Source: SZUA-320 sp963707875
Lineage (GTDB): Bacteria; Gemmatimonadota; Gemmatimonadetes; Gemmatimonadales; GWC2-71-9
Assembly (NCBI GenBank): GCA_963707875.1
Contig: CAVPRU010000001.1
Span: forward strand, 62,001-126,000
Length of the DNA: 64,000 nucleotides
Direction: 5' to 3'
Part shown: one piece after another, positions 29,019 to 35,814 of the stretch
Layout of the letters: every line of letters begins with the position of its first letter
How positions within the stretch are numbered: position 1 is the stretch's first letter
Position numbers and translations under genes: made by a program
The notes under the pieces: generated by a model
Databases searched by the model: none
What the model saw: only the letters and a program-made list of their open reading frames with translations
Told to the model about the DNA's origin: nothing

Positions 29019-29708
29019 CTACCCCCCCGAGCCCTCACCAAGCAAGGGCGATTCTCGGACCAGCGCCACGATCCGGGCCACCTGGTCCTCGAATCCCAGC
29101 CCCGAGGTGTCGATCACCACGGCATCGGGAGCCGGGGTCAGGGGCGCCACGGCCCGGGTGGAGTCGGCGTGGTCGCGGGTGGCGATCCGGGCGGTCTCGT
29201 CGGCCAGCCGCCCCCGGTCGATCTGGTGGCCCTGCTGGCGCAGCCGCCGGGTGGCTCGGATCTCCGGTTCCGCCACCAGGTAGATCTTGACCGGGGCGTC
29301 GGGGAACACGGCAGTTCCGATGTCCCGGCCGTCCACTACCACCGCTCGCCCAAGGCCGGCCGCCTGCCGCAGCCTGGCATTGACCCATTCGCGAACCGCC
29401 GGCAGGGCCGACACCCGGGAGACGGCCGCGGTGACCTCCGAAGACCGGATCAGGGGCTCGGCGTCGGCCCCATCGAGGCTGAGACGGACCCGCCCCTGGT
29501 GCACCTCAAAGGCCAGTCCTCGGGCTTCCGCTGACCGGAGCACTGCGAGGGGGTCCTCCGGCGAGGACAGCTCAAGGGCCACCCGGGTGACCCCCCGATA
29601 GAGGGCGCCGCTGTCCACATGGAGGAAGTTCAGGGCCTGGGCCACCCGGGAGGCGGTACTCGATTTACCGGAGGCGGCGGGGCCGTCGATCGCCACCACG
29701 CGGATCAC
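29019..29708 (-). CDS. cmk: Cytidylate kinase
   Basis: Cmk phosphorylates CMP and dCMP. The 229-residue protein has the P-loop GPAASGKSS (residues 9-17), DSGALYRGVT, the CMP-binding VVVDGRDIGTAVFP and the lid segment with paired arginines. The GTG start at 29708 overlaps the aroA stop as GTGA. The aroA-cmk-rpsA order is conserved in many bacteria. Confidence 0.96.
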   Translation of the reverse strand: MIRVVAIDGPAASGKSSTASRVAQALNFLHVDSGALYRGVTRVALELSSPEDPLAVLRSAEARGLAFEVHQGRVRLSLDGADAEPLIRSSEVTAAVSRVSALPAVREWVNARLRQAAGLGRAVVVDGRDIGTAVFPDAPVKIYLVAEPEIRATRRLRQQGHQIDRGRLADETARIATRDHADSTRAVAPLTPAPDAVVIDTSGLGFEDQVARIVALVRESPLLGEGSGG

Positions 29709-30976
29709 TTGCCCACCTGCCTGACCTGGGACAGCACCTGGAGGAATCCGGGGAAGCTCACATCGGCACAGGCCAGATTATCGACCTCGACCGCGCCGCC
29801 GACCACGCCCCCAAGCACCGCAAACGCCATGGCAATCCGATGGTCGCCCTCGGTGACCACCCGCCCGCGCGGAGGCCGGTCGGTCCCGGTGACGGTCAGG
29901 GTGTTCTCCTTGGCGCTGGCGTTGACTCCGAGGCTCGTCAGGTTCCTGGCCAGCAGGGCCAGACGATCGCTCTCCTTGACTCGAAGCTCTCCGACCTCGT
30001 GGAACACGGTGGTCCCCTCCGCCCTGGCCGCGAGGACCGCCAGCAGGGGGATCTCGTCGATCAACCCGGGGATCTCTCGGGCCGGGACCACCGTGGCCCG
30101 CAGTCGTGCCGGGCCCACGATCAGGTCCGCAACCGGTTCCCCCCCCCAGTCCTGCGGGGCGTCGCGGACCACGGCAGCCCCCATCCGGGCCATGACATCG
30201 AGCCCGGCGGTGCGGGTCGGGTTGACCCCGACGCCGGTCAGGCGCAGTTCTCCGCGATCGGCGAGCGTCGCCGCTCCGAGGAGGAAGGCGGCGGAGCTGA
30301 TGTCTCCGGGAATCCGGAAGGCCGAAGACACCAACTCGCCATCCGGCTCGAAGTGAAGCCAGCCATCCTCGGTGGCCGCGACGGAGTAACCGAACCCGCG
30401 GAGCAGCCGCTCGGTGTGATCGCGCGACCGACCGGCCGGCTCGCGAACGCTGGCTTCCACTCCCCCGGCCAAGGCGGCGAACAGGATGGCCCCTTTCAGC
30501 TGGGCGCTGGAAACGGGAAGTTCCCAACGAATCGGGGTGAGGCGCCCGCCCTGGATGCGCACGGGCAGCCCATCCCCCTCAGGGGTGACGATCGTGGCGC
30601 CCATGGCTCGCAGGGGCTCGGCCACCCGACGCATCGGGCGCCGCCGGAGCGATCGGTCCCCGTTCAGGGTCGCCGAGAAGGGCTGGGCGGCCAGCAGGCC
30701 AAGCCCAAGGCGCGCGGTGGTTCCGGAGTTGCCGCAGTCCAGCTCACGGGTTGGGGCGTGAAGCGCCCGCGGGGCCTTGACCCGGAGGCGCTCTCCCGAC
30801 CGGAGCCGACTGATCCCCACCCCCAGGCCCCGCAGTACCCGGGCCGTCGAACGGACATCCAGGGAGGTCAGGGCCCCTTCGATCGAGGACTCCCCCCGCG
30901 CGATGGCGCTCAGCATGAGGGCGCGGTGCGTGAGACTCTTGTCACCGGGAACTGCCGTGGAACCGCGCACGATCAT
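29705..30976 (-). CDS. aroA: 3-phosphoshikimate 1-carboxyvinyltransferase (EPSP synthase)
   Basis: This is the sixth step of the shikimate pathway, joining PEP to shikimate 3-phosphate. The 423-residue protein has PGDKSLTHRALMLSA near the N-terminus, DCGNSGTTARLGLGLLA, the RPMRRVAEPLRAMGA segment, and DEIPLLAVLAARAEG with the catalytic Asp. I used the ATG at 30976, which gives MIVRGSTAVPGDKS. A TTG at 31009 would add 11 residues but would sit too close to the probable promoter. It is the first gene of the aroA-cmk-rpsA unit and is divergent from the response regulator. Confidence 0.95.
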   Translation of the reverse strand: MIVRGSTAVPGDKSLTHRALMLSAIARGESSIEGALTSLDVRSTARVLRGLGVGISRLRSGERLRVKAPRALHAPTRELDCGNSGTTARLGLGLLAAQPFSATLNGDRSLRRRPMRRVAEPLRAMGATIVTPEGDGLPVRIQGGRLTPIRWELPVSSAQLKGAILFAALAGGVEASVREPAGRSRDHTERLLRGFGYSVAATEDGWLHFEPDGELVSSAFRIPGDISSAAFLLGAATLADRGELRLTGVGVNPTRTAGLDVMARMGAAVVRDAPQDWGGEPVADLIVGPARLRATVVPAREIPGLIDEIPLLAVLAARAEGTTVFHEVGELRVKESDRLALLARNLTSLGVNASAKENTLTVTGTDRPPRGRVVTEGDHRIAMAFAVLGGVVGGAVEVDNLACADVSFPGFLQVLSQVRQVGK

Positions 30977-31010
30977 GGTTGGGAAAACTCTTGCAGGTGG
31001 TTGCGCCAAC

Positions 31011-31016
31011 TATACT
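31011..31016 (+). promoter_or_regulatory. Possible -10 element for the response-regulator cassette
   Basis: TATACT lies 31 bases before the GTG start in the 70-base divergent gap between aroA and the response regulator. No good -35 element sits at normal spacing. An overlapping TATAGT on the minus strand could serve aroA. Confidence 0.3.
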
Positions 31017-31046
31017 TGTAGTGCTTGTCCAACTCCAGAGGTGACT

Positions 31047-31421
31047 GTGGCGCGGATCTTGGTCGTGGAAGACAGCCCGGACAATATGAAGTTGTTCCGC
31101 GCGGTCCTGACCCTGCAAGGTCATGCCGTGACCGGGTTGTCGAGCGGAAAGGGACTGGACCAGATGCTGGGCTCGGAGCCGCCGGATCTGGTCCTGATGG
31201 ATATTCAACTGCCCGGGGCGGATGGGTTTGCCCTGCTTGAGGTCATTCGGAACCACCCGGCAGGGCAGATTCCCGTCATCGCCTTGACGGCCCATGCCAT
31301 GGACGGAGATCGAGAGCGGGCACTGGAGGCCGGGTTCGATGACTACATTACCAAGCCTATCAACGTGAGGGAGTTCCCCGGCCAGATCGAACGTGCCGTG
31401 GCCCGCACCTCTGGAGCGTAG
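31047..31421 (+). CDS. Receiver-only response regulator (CheY/DivK-like)
   Basis: This stand-alone receiver domain probably accepts phosphate from a histidine kinase encoded elsewhere and acts by protein contact. The 124-residue protein has the acidic pair Glu8-Asp9, phosphoacceptor Asp52 (LVLMDIQLPGADG), Thr81 and Lys103 (YITKPIN), with no output domain. The GTG at 31047 has AGAGGTGA a few bases upstream. A GTG at 31041 is also possible. It leads a plus-strand cassette with a membrane protein and a pseudopilin, which suggests a role in a surface or secretion structure; that role is inference. Confidence 0.88.
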   Translation: MARILVVEDSPDNMKLFRAVLTLQGHAVTGLSSGKGLDQMLGSEPPDLVLMDIQLPGADGFALLEVIRNHPAGQIPVIALTAHAMDGDRERALEAGFDDYITKPINVREFPGQIERAVARTSGA

Positions 31422-31423
31422 CG

Positions 31424-31462
31424 ATGACCACCAACCAGTCGCTCACCGAGGGCGACGAATGA
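31424..31462 (+). CDS. Possible 12-codon ORF coupled to the next gene
   Basis: An ATG two bases after the response-regulator stop opens a 12-codon frame (MTTNQSLTEGDE) whose stop overlaps the next start as ATGA. It could carry ribosomes from one gene to the next. It may also be chance, because nothing beyond position and overlap supports translation. Confidence 0.3.
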   Translation: MTTNQSLTEGDE

Positions 31463-31962
31463 CCGAGCCGCGGGGAGGACCCCCTCCGCCAGGTCAGAAG
31501 CAGGCCCTGTACGACGCTGCGGTGGCAGCCGTCGAGGACGTCGCGCGGCGGAGCGGCCAGACGGGACGGGGCCGCGGGCCATGGGGTCGGCGCATCGGTC
31601 TGTCGACCGCGGTGCTGGTGGTGGGCTTCGGCCTGTATCTGCTCATCGCCCGGCCGGCCTGGTTCCTGACCCCTCCCCCACCCCCGGAGAGTCTCCAGGT
31701 GCAGGAGGCCTCCGTCCGGATGATGCTGGTCCGCGAAGCGGGGCGGATCCGAAGCGTCGCCGAGGCCTCGGGCCGGTTGCCGGCGGATCTCAAGGCCACG
31801 GGATCACGGGTGCTCAATCTGCGGTATCAGCGACTGAGCGATTCGACCTTCCTGGTGGCCGCCCCGTTCGGCACCGGTGAGCTGGTTCTCCGCTCCACGG
31901 ACCCGACCGCCGGGTTCTTGGGTCGCAGCCTCTCGACGGTGACCAATCGGGGGAATCGATGA
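31459..31962 (+). CDS. Uncharacterised single-pass membrane protein
   Basis: I do not recognise a family. The 167-residue protein has a Pro-rich, basic cytoplasmic N-terminus of about 45 residues and one hydrophobic helix at about residues 46-64 (IGLSTAVLVVGFGLYLLIA). A run of five prolines (72-76) and a soluble region of about 85 residues follow, with predicted helix then strand content. GAGGGCG lies just before the ATG. The ATGA overlap with the pseudopilin gene suggests the two are made together. The arrangement (short cytoplasmic tail, one helix, small outer domain) resembles pilus/secretion assembly proteins of the PilN/GspL-M kind only in outline. Confidence 0.7.
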   Translation: MTEPRGGPPPPGQKQALYDAAVAAVEDVARRSGQTGRGRGPWGRRIGLSTAVLVVGFGLYLLIARPAWFLTPPPPPESLQVQEASVRMMLVREAGRIRSVAEASGRLPADLKATGSRVLNLRYQRLSDSTFLVAAPFGTGELVLRSTDPTAGFLGRSLSTVTNRGNR

Positions 31963-32408
31963 GCCGCCGCGGGTTCACCATGGTCGAGTTGATCATCGTA
32001 ATCCTGGTCCTCGGCATCCTGGCCGGGATCAGCCTGCTCCGGTTCATCGATCTCCGGAATACCGCCCGGGCGGCCGAGGTCACCGGAGACATCCGGTCGA
32101 TCACTCTGGCGGCCTACAACTATCACGCCGATGCCGAGGCGTGGCCGGCGGACGGGTCGCCGGGTGTGGTCCCCCCCGCCCTGGTCCCGTTGCTGCCGGG
32201 CGGCTTCACGTTCGACAAGGGGTATTACACCCTGGACTACGAGAACGTGGGCCTGGGCAGCGGGGCCTACATGATCGGGATCACCATTTCGAGCACCGAC
32301 CCGGACCTGATGCAGAAGCTGATCCGGCATCTGGGGACCAAGGCGCCCTTCTTCCTGGCCGGAGGCACGCTCACCTACATCATCGTGGGGTCGGACGGAG
32401 TCAGCTGA
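31959..32408 (+). CDS. Type IV pilin-like (pseudopilin) protein
   Basis: The 149-residue protein begins with a prepilin peptidase site, MSRRG/FTMVELIIVILVLG. Cleavage is expected after Gly5, Phe6 becomes residue +1, and Glu10 is the conserved +5 residue. The hydrophobic helix runs to about residue 28, and the globular part contains a GspG-like run (LAAYNYHADAEAWPADGS). It is probably a minor pilin or secretion pseudopilin. No assembly ATPase, secretin or peptidase gene lies in this window. The last codons and stop are repeated immediately downstream. Confidence 0.85.
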   Translation: MSRRGFTMVELIIVILVLGILAGISLLRFIDLRNTARAAEVTGDIRSITLAAYNYHADAEAWPADGSPGVVPPALVPLLPGGFTFDKGYYTLDYENVGLGSGAYMIGITISSTDPDLMQKLIRHLGTKAPFFLAGGTLTYIIVGSDGVS

Positions 32409-32437
32409 AATCGTGGGGTCGGACGGGATCAGCTGAG
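32382..32437. repeat. Imperfect 28-bp tandem duplication over the pseudopilin stop codon
   Basis: Bases 32382-32409 and 32410-32437 are near-identical units, each starting ATCGTGGGGTCGGACGG and ending TCAGCTGA plus one base, with small differences near the middle and at the end. The first copy encodes the pilin C-terminus (IVGSDGVS) and stop. The second is non-coding and abuts tRNA-Leu. Confidence 0.9.
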
Positions 32438-32446
32438 GGGGAGAAG

Positions 32447-32530
32447 TGCTCGGGGTGGGATTCGAACCCACACGGGGTTGCCCCCTTCGGATTTTAAGTC
32501 CGATGCGTCTGCCGGTTCCGCCACCCGAGC
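32447..32530 (-). tRNA. tRNA-Leu (anticodon UAA)
   Basis: On the minus strand a full class II cloverleaf can be drawn. The acceptor stem is GCTCGGG/CCCGAGC with discriminator A, and the anticodon stem TCGGA/TCCGA encloses loop CTTAAAA, giving anticodon TAA. There is a long variable arm and a T-loop GTTCGAATC. The 84-nt length is normal for Leu. The CCA end is not encoded. Confidence 0.95.
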
Positions 32531-32540
32531 CTGCCCGGTG

Positions 32541-32569
32541 AGGATACCACGGGATCTGCCCTCCTCCAA
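32541..32569 (-). promoter_or_regulatory. Promoter of the tRNA-Leu gene
   Basis: TTGGAG (32564-32569) and TATCCT (32541-32546) on the minus strand are 17 bases apart. The -10 ends 10 bases before the mature 5' end, so transcription would start just ahead of the tRNA. Confidence 0.6.
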
Positions 32570-32578
32570 GCCGGGTGG

Positions 32579-33397
32579 CTACCGCACCGGCGCCTCGGCA
32601 AGACCGCGACGGGCCCGGATCCGGTCACTGGCCAGGAGGTCCGACAGCAGGAGTTGATTGCGCTCCACCGCGGCCCGATTGATCGTGGGGTGCCAGAGAT
32701 GCAGCACCGGAACGGCGTAGCGGCCGGTCTTCTGGCGCACCCCTGCCCTGGTCAACCGGATCGCCAGGTCGGTGTCCTCGAAGCCCCATCCCTCGAAGCA
32801 CTCGTCGAAGCCGTTGACCGCGACCAGATCGGCCCGCCAGACCGCGAGGTTCGCGGTGTTGACCCCCTGCCACCGATCAGGTTGCCAGCGGCGCCACGCG
32901 GCGGACCGGGACAAGGACAGGAGAGGGCTGATCCGGTCTACCGCCCCAGCCACCCGGTGGCGCAACCACTGGCTCCAACCCCACTCATCCGGGCGGACGT
33001 CCCCAACCACCACTCGATCGGTCCGGGTCCGATCGAGATAAATCCGGCTGCCGGAGACGAACCACCCCGGTTCGGCCAGCGCCCGGTGGCGGGCCACATG
33101 GTGCCGGAGCGGGAGACAATCGCCATCGGTCAGCAGCAGGTAGTCGGCACGGGCGGCCGCGATGGCCCGATTGCGGATGGCGGCCAGCCGGAATCCCTGA
33201 TCCTCCTGCCAGACATGCTGGACCGGAAACGGCGCTGTTGCCCGAAACCGATCAATCGTCTCCCGGGTTGCGGGACCTGACCCATCATCGGCGACGACCA
33301 TTTCGAAATCGAGATCGGACTGTCGCGCGTACGCCTCGAGCACCGCGCGGAGGGCTTGCGGTCGGTTGTAGGTCGGAACCTGGACCGACAGCCTCAT
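32579..33397 (-). CDS. Family 2 glycosyltransferase (galactosyltransferase-like C-terminus)
   Basis: This is a GT-A fold sugar transferase, probably acting at the inner membrane face on LPS or another surface glycan. The 272-residue protein starts with SVQVPTYNRPQALRAVL and has ADDGS and the metal-binding TDGDCL. Its second half carries GWGFEDTDLAIRLTRAG, a motif shared with galactosyltransferase-type GT2 proteins. The donor and acceptor sugars cannot be inferred. The ATG directly abuts the stop of the upstream glycosyltransferase (TAGATG), so both likely serve the same pathway. Confidence 0.85.
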   Translation of the reverse strand: MRLSVQVPTYNRPQALRAVLEAYARQSDLDFEMVVADDGSGPATRETIDRFRATAPFPVQHVWQEDQGFRLAAIRNRAIAAARADYLLLTDGDCLPLRHHVARHRALAEPGWFVSGSRIYLDRTRTDRVVVGDVRPDEWGWSQWLRHRVAGAVDRISPLLSLSRSAAWRRWQPDRWQGVNTANLAVWRADLVAVNGFDECFEGWGFEDTDLAIRLTRAGVRQKTGRYAVPVLHLWHPTINRAAVERNQLLLSDLLASDRIRARRGLAEAPVR

Positions 33398-34147
33398 CTA
33401 GTGCCGGGAACCGAGCGTGGCGAGCTTGGCGTGACGATGGAAGGAGCCCCGGGCGTTGGCGACCGCGAGATGGAAACCCATTCGCCCGTCCAGAAAGCCC
33501 GCCTGGAGGACCCAGGTCCTGAAGAAGGTCCATGCCCCCCGGGCCACCGCCTTCGGGAGGGAGCCACGGCGCCCCTTGGCATGCAACGCCTCCGCTCCGG
33601 CGGTCGAGTACGTATCCACCTTGGCTCTGGCTTCCTCCAGCGTCCGCACCGATTCATGGTTCAGGACGCCCCGGAGCGTCGCGACGGGCCCATCGGCCAG
33701 CACCCGCTCGTGCACGACCTCATCCGAGAAACGGGCCCGGCCCCGGCGGAACAGCCGGAGCACGGGATCCGGCCACCAGCCGGAGTGGCGCATGGCACGG
33801 CCGCAGAAGGTGGAGAGTCGAGGCAGCCGGAAGCCGATGAACCCGCCCGGATCGGCGAGCCGGTTCCGGATCTCGGTGGCCAGTTCCGGCGAGAGGTATT
33901 CATCGGCATCGAGCGAGAGTACCCACTCCCCGGTCGCCAACTCGAGGGCGCGGTTCTTCTGGGGACCGTACCCGGGCCAGTCCCGGTGATGCACCTGGGC
34001 CCCGGCCGCCTGGCAGACCTGTACCGTCCCGTCGGTACTGCCCGAATCGACTACCACGATCTGGTCCGCCCAGGCAACGGACTCCAGACAGCGGCCGATC
34101 CGGGCTTCTTCGTTCAGGCTGATGATGATGACCGAACAGGTGGCCAT
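33398..34147 (-). CDS. Family 2 glycosyltransferase (WaaE/KdtX-like)
   Basis: The 249-residue protein resembles the LPS-core beta-glucosyltransferases of the WaaE/KdtX group. It has CSVIIISLNEEARIGRCLES, VVDSGSTDGT, the acceptor-side GYGPQKNRALE, the metal motif SLDADEYLS, and a C-terminal hydrophobic/basic segment typical of that group. It sits upstream of another GT2 gene without spacing. Some diderm genomes place such genes near LPS genes, but none is seen here. The precise sugar is unknown. Confidence 0.86.
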   Translation of the reverse strand: MATCSVIIISLNEEARIGRCLESVAWADQIVVVDSGSTDGTVQVCQAAGAQVHHRDWPGYGPQKNRALELATGEWVLSLDADEYLSPELATEIRNRLADPGGFIGFRLPRLSTFCGRAMRHSGWWPDPVLRLFRRGRARFSDEVVHERVLADGPVATLRGVLNHESVRTLEEARAKVDTYSTAGAEALHAKGRRGSLPKAVARGAWTFFRTWVLQAGFLDGRMGFHLAVANARGSFHRHAKLATLGSRH

Positions 34148-34216
34148 GCGGCTTCCCGAGGTGATGACGGGCCCAATCTACCCGCGGCACATGGGCCTGT
34201 CATGCCCGCGCGGCAA

Positions 34217-34245
34217 TTGGCTCCCCGCCGGGATCACACTAGACT
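34217..34245 (+). promoter_or_regulatory. Candidate promoter giving a leaderless mRNA for the beta-barrel gene
   Basis: TTGGCT (34217-34222) and TAGACT (34240-34245) are 17 bases apart. The -10 ends only nine bases before the ATG at 34255, so the transcript would begin at or next to the start codon. No Shine-Dalgarno sequence is present. Confidence 0.5.
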
Positions 34246-34254
34246 TGGGACCGC

Positions 34255-35814
34255 ATGCGACGACTCTCTCCGCTAGCTCTCGCCGCCGGGCTGCTCTTCC
34301 CCGCCGTTCCGGCCGTAGGGCAGCTGCCTCCACTCACGGTCCCCAGGGGACTGGCCCGGTTCACCCTGGTCGGGAGCTTTGTCACTGCGGACTCCCGCTG
34401 GCTGGCGGGTCAGAAGCAGCCGCTGGCCCATGATTTCGTCCAGGACAGTCTGGGAAGCGCCTTCTGGTCGGCCCTGCAACCCGCCGATGACCTCCTGCGA
34501 CAGATTACCGGCCTGCCCGGAGCCCGACTCCATCTCGGACGCACCACCGCGCGGCAACAGGTGACGGCGGGTACCGGCGGAATCGGGCTCGGCTACGGGC
34601 TGACCTCGCGCATCACGCTGACCGGTCTGATCCCGATCACCCGGGTCGTGGTCCGGTCTTCGATTGCCCAGAGTGCGGACGGAGCCCGAGCCGGGTTCAA
34701 TCCGGCGGACCCGGTCTTCGGGGATGGGTTCGGGCTGTCGACGGATGCCCTCTTCTTTGGATCGTTCGATCGAGCCCTCGCCGGCCTCGACACCGCCCTG
34801 ACACGGGGCGACTACGACAGCGACCCGGATCAGAAGACGCTGGCGGTACAGACCCTGGCGGCGGGCCTGTCCCTGCGGGGCAATCTGTTCAGCCTGCTGC
34901 TCGGGCCCGGGACGGCCTCGCCGTTCCTCCCGACGCGGGCCAGCAGCGAAGGCGTGGCCCTGCTCGGCAGGATCAATGGCCTCCAGACCACGCTGCGCAG
35001 CCTGAACATCAACAGCTTCAGCGAAGCCCCTGCGCTCCCGAGCGCTCCCCTCGATGACGCCGGGTTCCGGAAGTTCGCCACCGAACCGGAGGGCCCGGTG
35101 GCCGGGAGTTTCGCGGTCCCGACGATCGCGGCACTCGGGGATATCGAACTGGGCGCCGCGGTGGCCCTGGTCACCGGCATGACGCCCCAGGGCACCGGCC
35201 TCGACCTGATCGGCCAGGCCACGGTACGATTGCCGACCGGCCAGCTGGACAGCCCTGTCCGGTTCTTCGATGTCGGCACCGGGGAGCGACAGCCCGATGT
35301 GGAACTGGGACTCACCGCCGATGCCGGCGCGGGATGGTTCGGGGCCCGCCTCCAGGCCAGCTACAATCTCCAGATGGCCTACGACCTGAACCGGCGGATC
35401 GCACGACCGGCGGAAGTGATGGCGTATGCGGGCACCTTGGCCGCCGTGACCCGCAACCCCGGCGACGTGATCTCCCTCAGCGTGGCGCCGTTCATCCGCC
35501 TCGGCCCGGGGTTCGGTCTCGTCCTCGGACTGTCCCACCAGCGGAAGGGAGCGGACGTGGTCACCCTGCTGGCCGGCCAGGAGGAGATTGCCGGGGCCCC
35601 GCCCGGACTGCTGGCCGAGGAGTCGGCGCGCAACTGGACCACCGCGATTGCCATGCTCTCGGTCGCCTCTCCGCTCAAGACGGTGAACGAGGTGACCAAG
35701 CTCCCGCTGGATGGGGGGCTGGCCGTCCGGCGGGTCGTGAATGGCTCCGGGGGGCGTACCCTGGCAGAGACCGCCGTGCAGACCTGGATCCGGCTCTACT
35801 TCCGCTTCCCCTGA
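34255..35814 (+). CDS. Predicted outer-membrane beta-barrel protein, function unknown
   Basis: The 519-residue protein has a signal peptide of about 22 residues (MRRLSPLALAAGLLFPAVPA, then VG) with no lipobox. The rest is rich in alternating hydrophobic beta-strand stretches and turns, such as GIGLGYGLTSRITLTGLIPI, ARLQASYNLQMAYDL and LSVAPFIRLGPGFGLVLGLS. The C-terminus, WIRLYFRFP, ends in an aromatic strand like an outer-membrane insertion signal. I recognise no specific family. It stands alone on the plus strand between minus-strand genes and has its own promoter. Its last 19 bases overlap recN convergently. Confidence 0.72.
   Translation: MRRLSPLALAAGLLFPAVPAVGQLPPLTVPRGLARFTLVGSFVTADSRWLAGQKQPLAHDFVQDSLGSAFWSALQPADDLLRQITGLPGARLHLGRTTARQQVTAGTGGIGLGYGLTSRITLTGLIPITRVVVRSSIAQSADGARAGFNPADPVFGDGFGLSTDALFFGSFDRALAGLDTALTRGDYDSDPDQKTLAVQTLAAGLSLRGNLFSLLLGPGTASPFLPTRASSEGVALLGRINGLQTTLRSLNINSFSEAPALPSAPLDDAGFRKFATEPEGPVAGSFAVPTIAALGDIELGAAVALVTGMTPQGTGLDLIGQATVRLPTGQLDSPVRFFDVGTGERQPDVELGLTADAGAGWFGARLQASYNLQMAYDLNRRIARPAEVMAYAGTLAAVTRNPGDVISLSVAPFIRLGPGFGLVLGLSHQRKGADVVTLLAGQEEIAGAPPGLLAEESARNWTTAIAMLSVASPLKTVNEVTKLPLDGGLAVRRVVNGSGGRTLAETAVQTWIRLYFRFP

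Noticed and set aside
27284..29290. 668-codon plus-strand frame opposite rpsA-cmk
   Set aside because: It mirrors the S1 repeats on the other strand, which explains its own repetitive look.
30976..31009. TTG start for aroA adding 11 residues
   Set aside because: The ATG at 30976 begins just before the conserved PGDKS segment. The TTG touches the likely -10 region.
32383..32437. CRISPR-like or integrase attachment repeat
   Set aside because: Only two directly adjacent units exist, with no spacers, integrase or second distant copy in the window.
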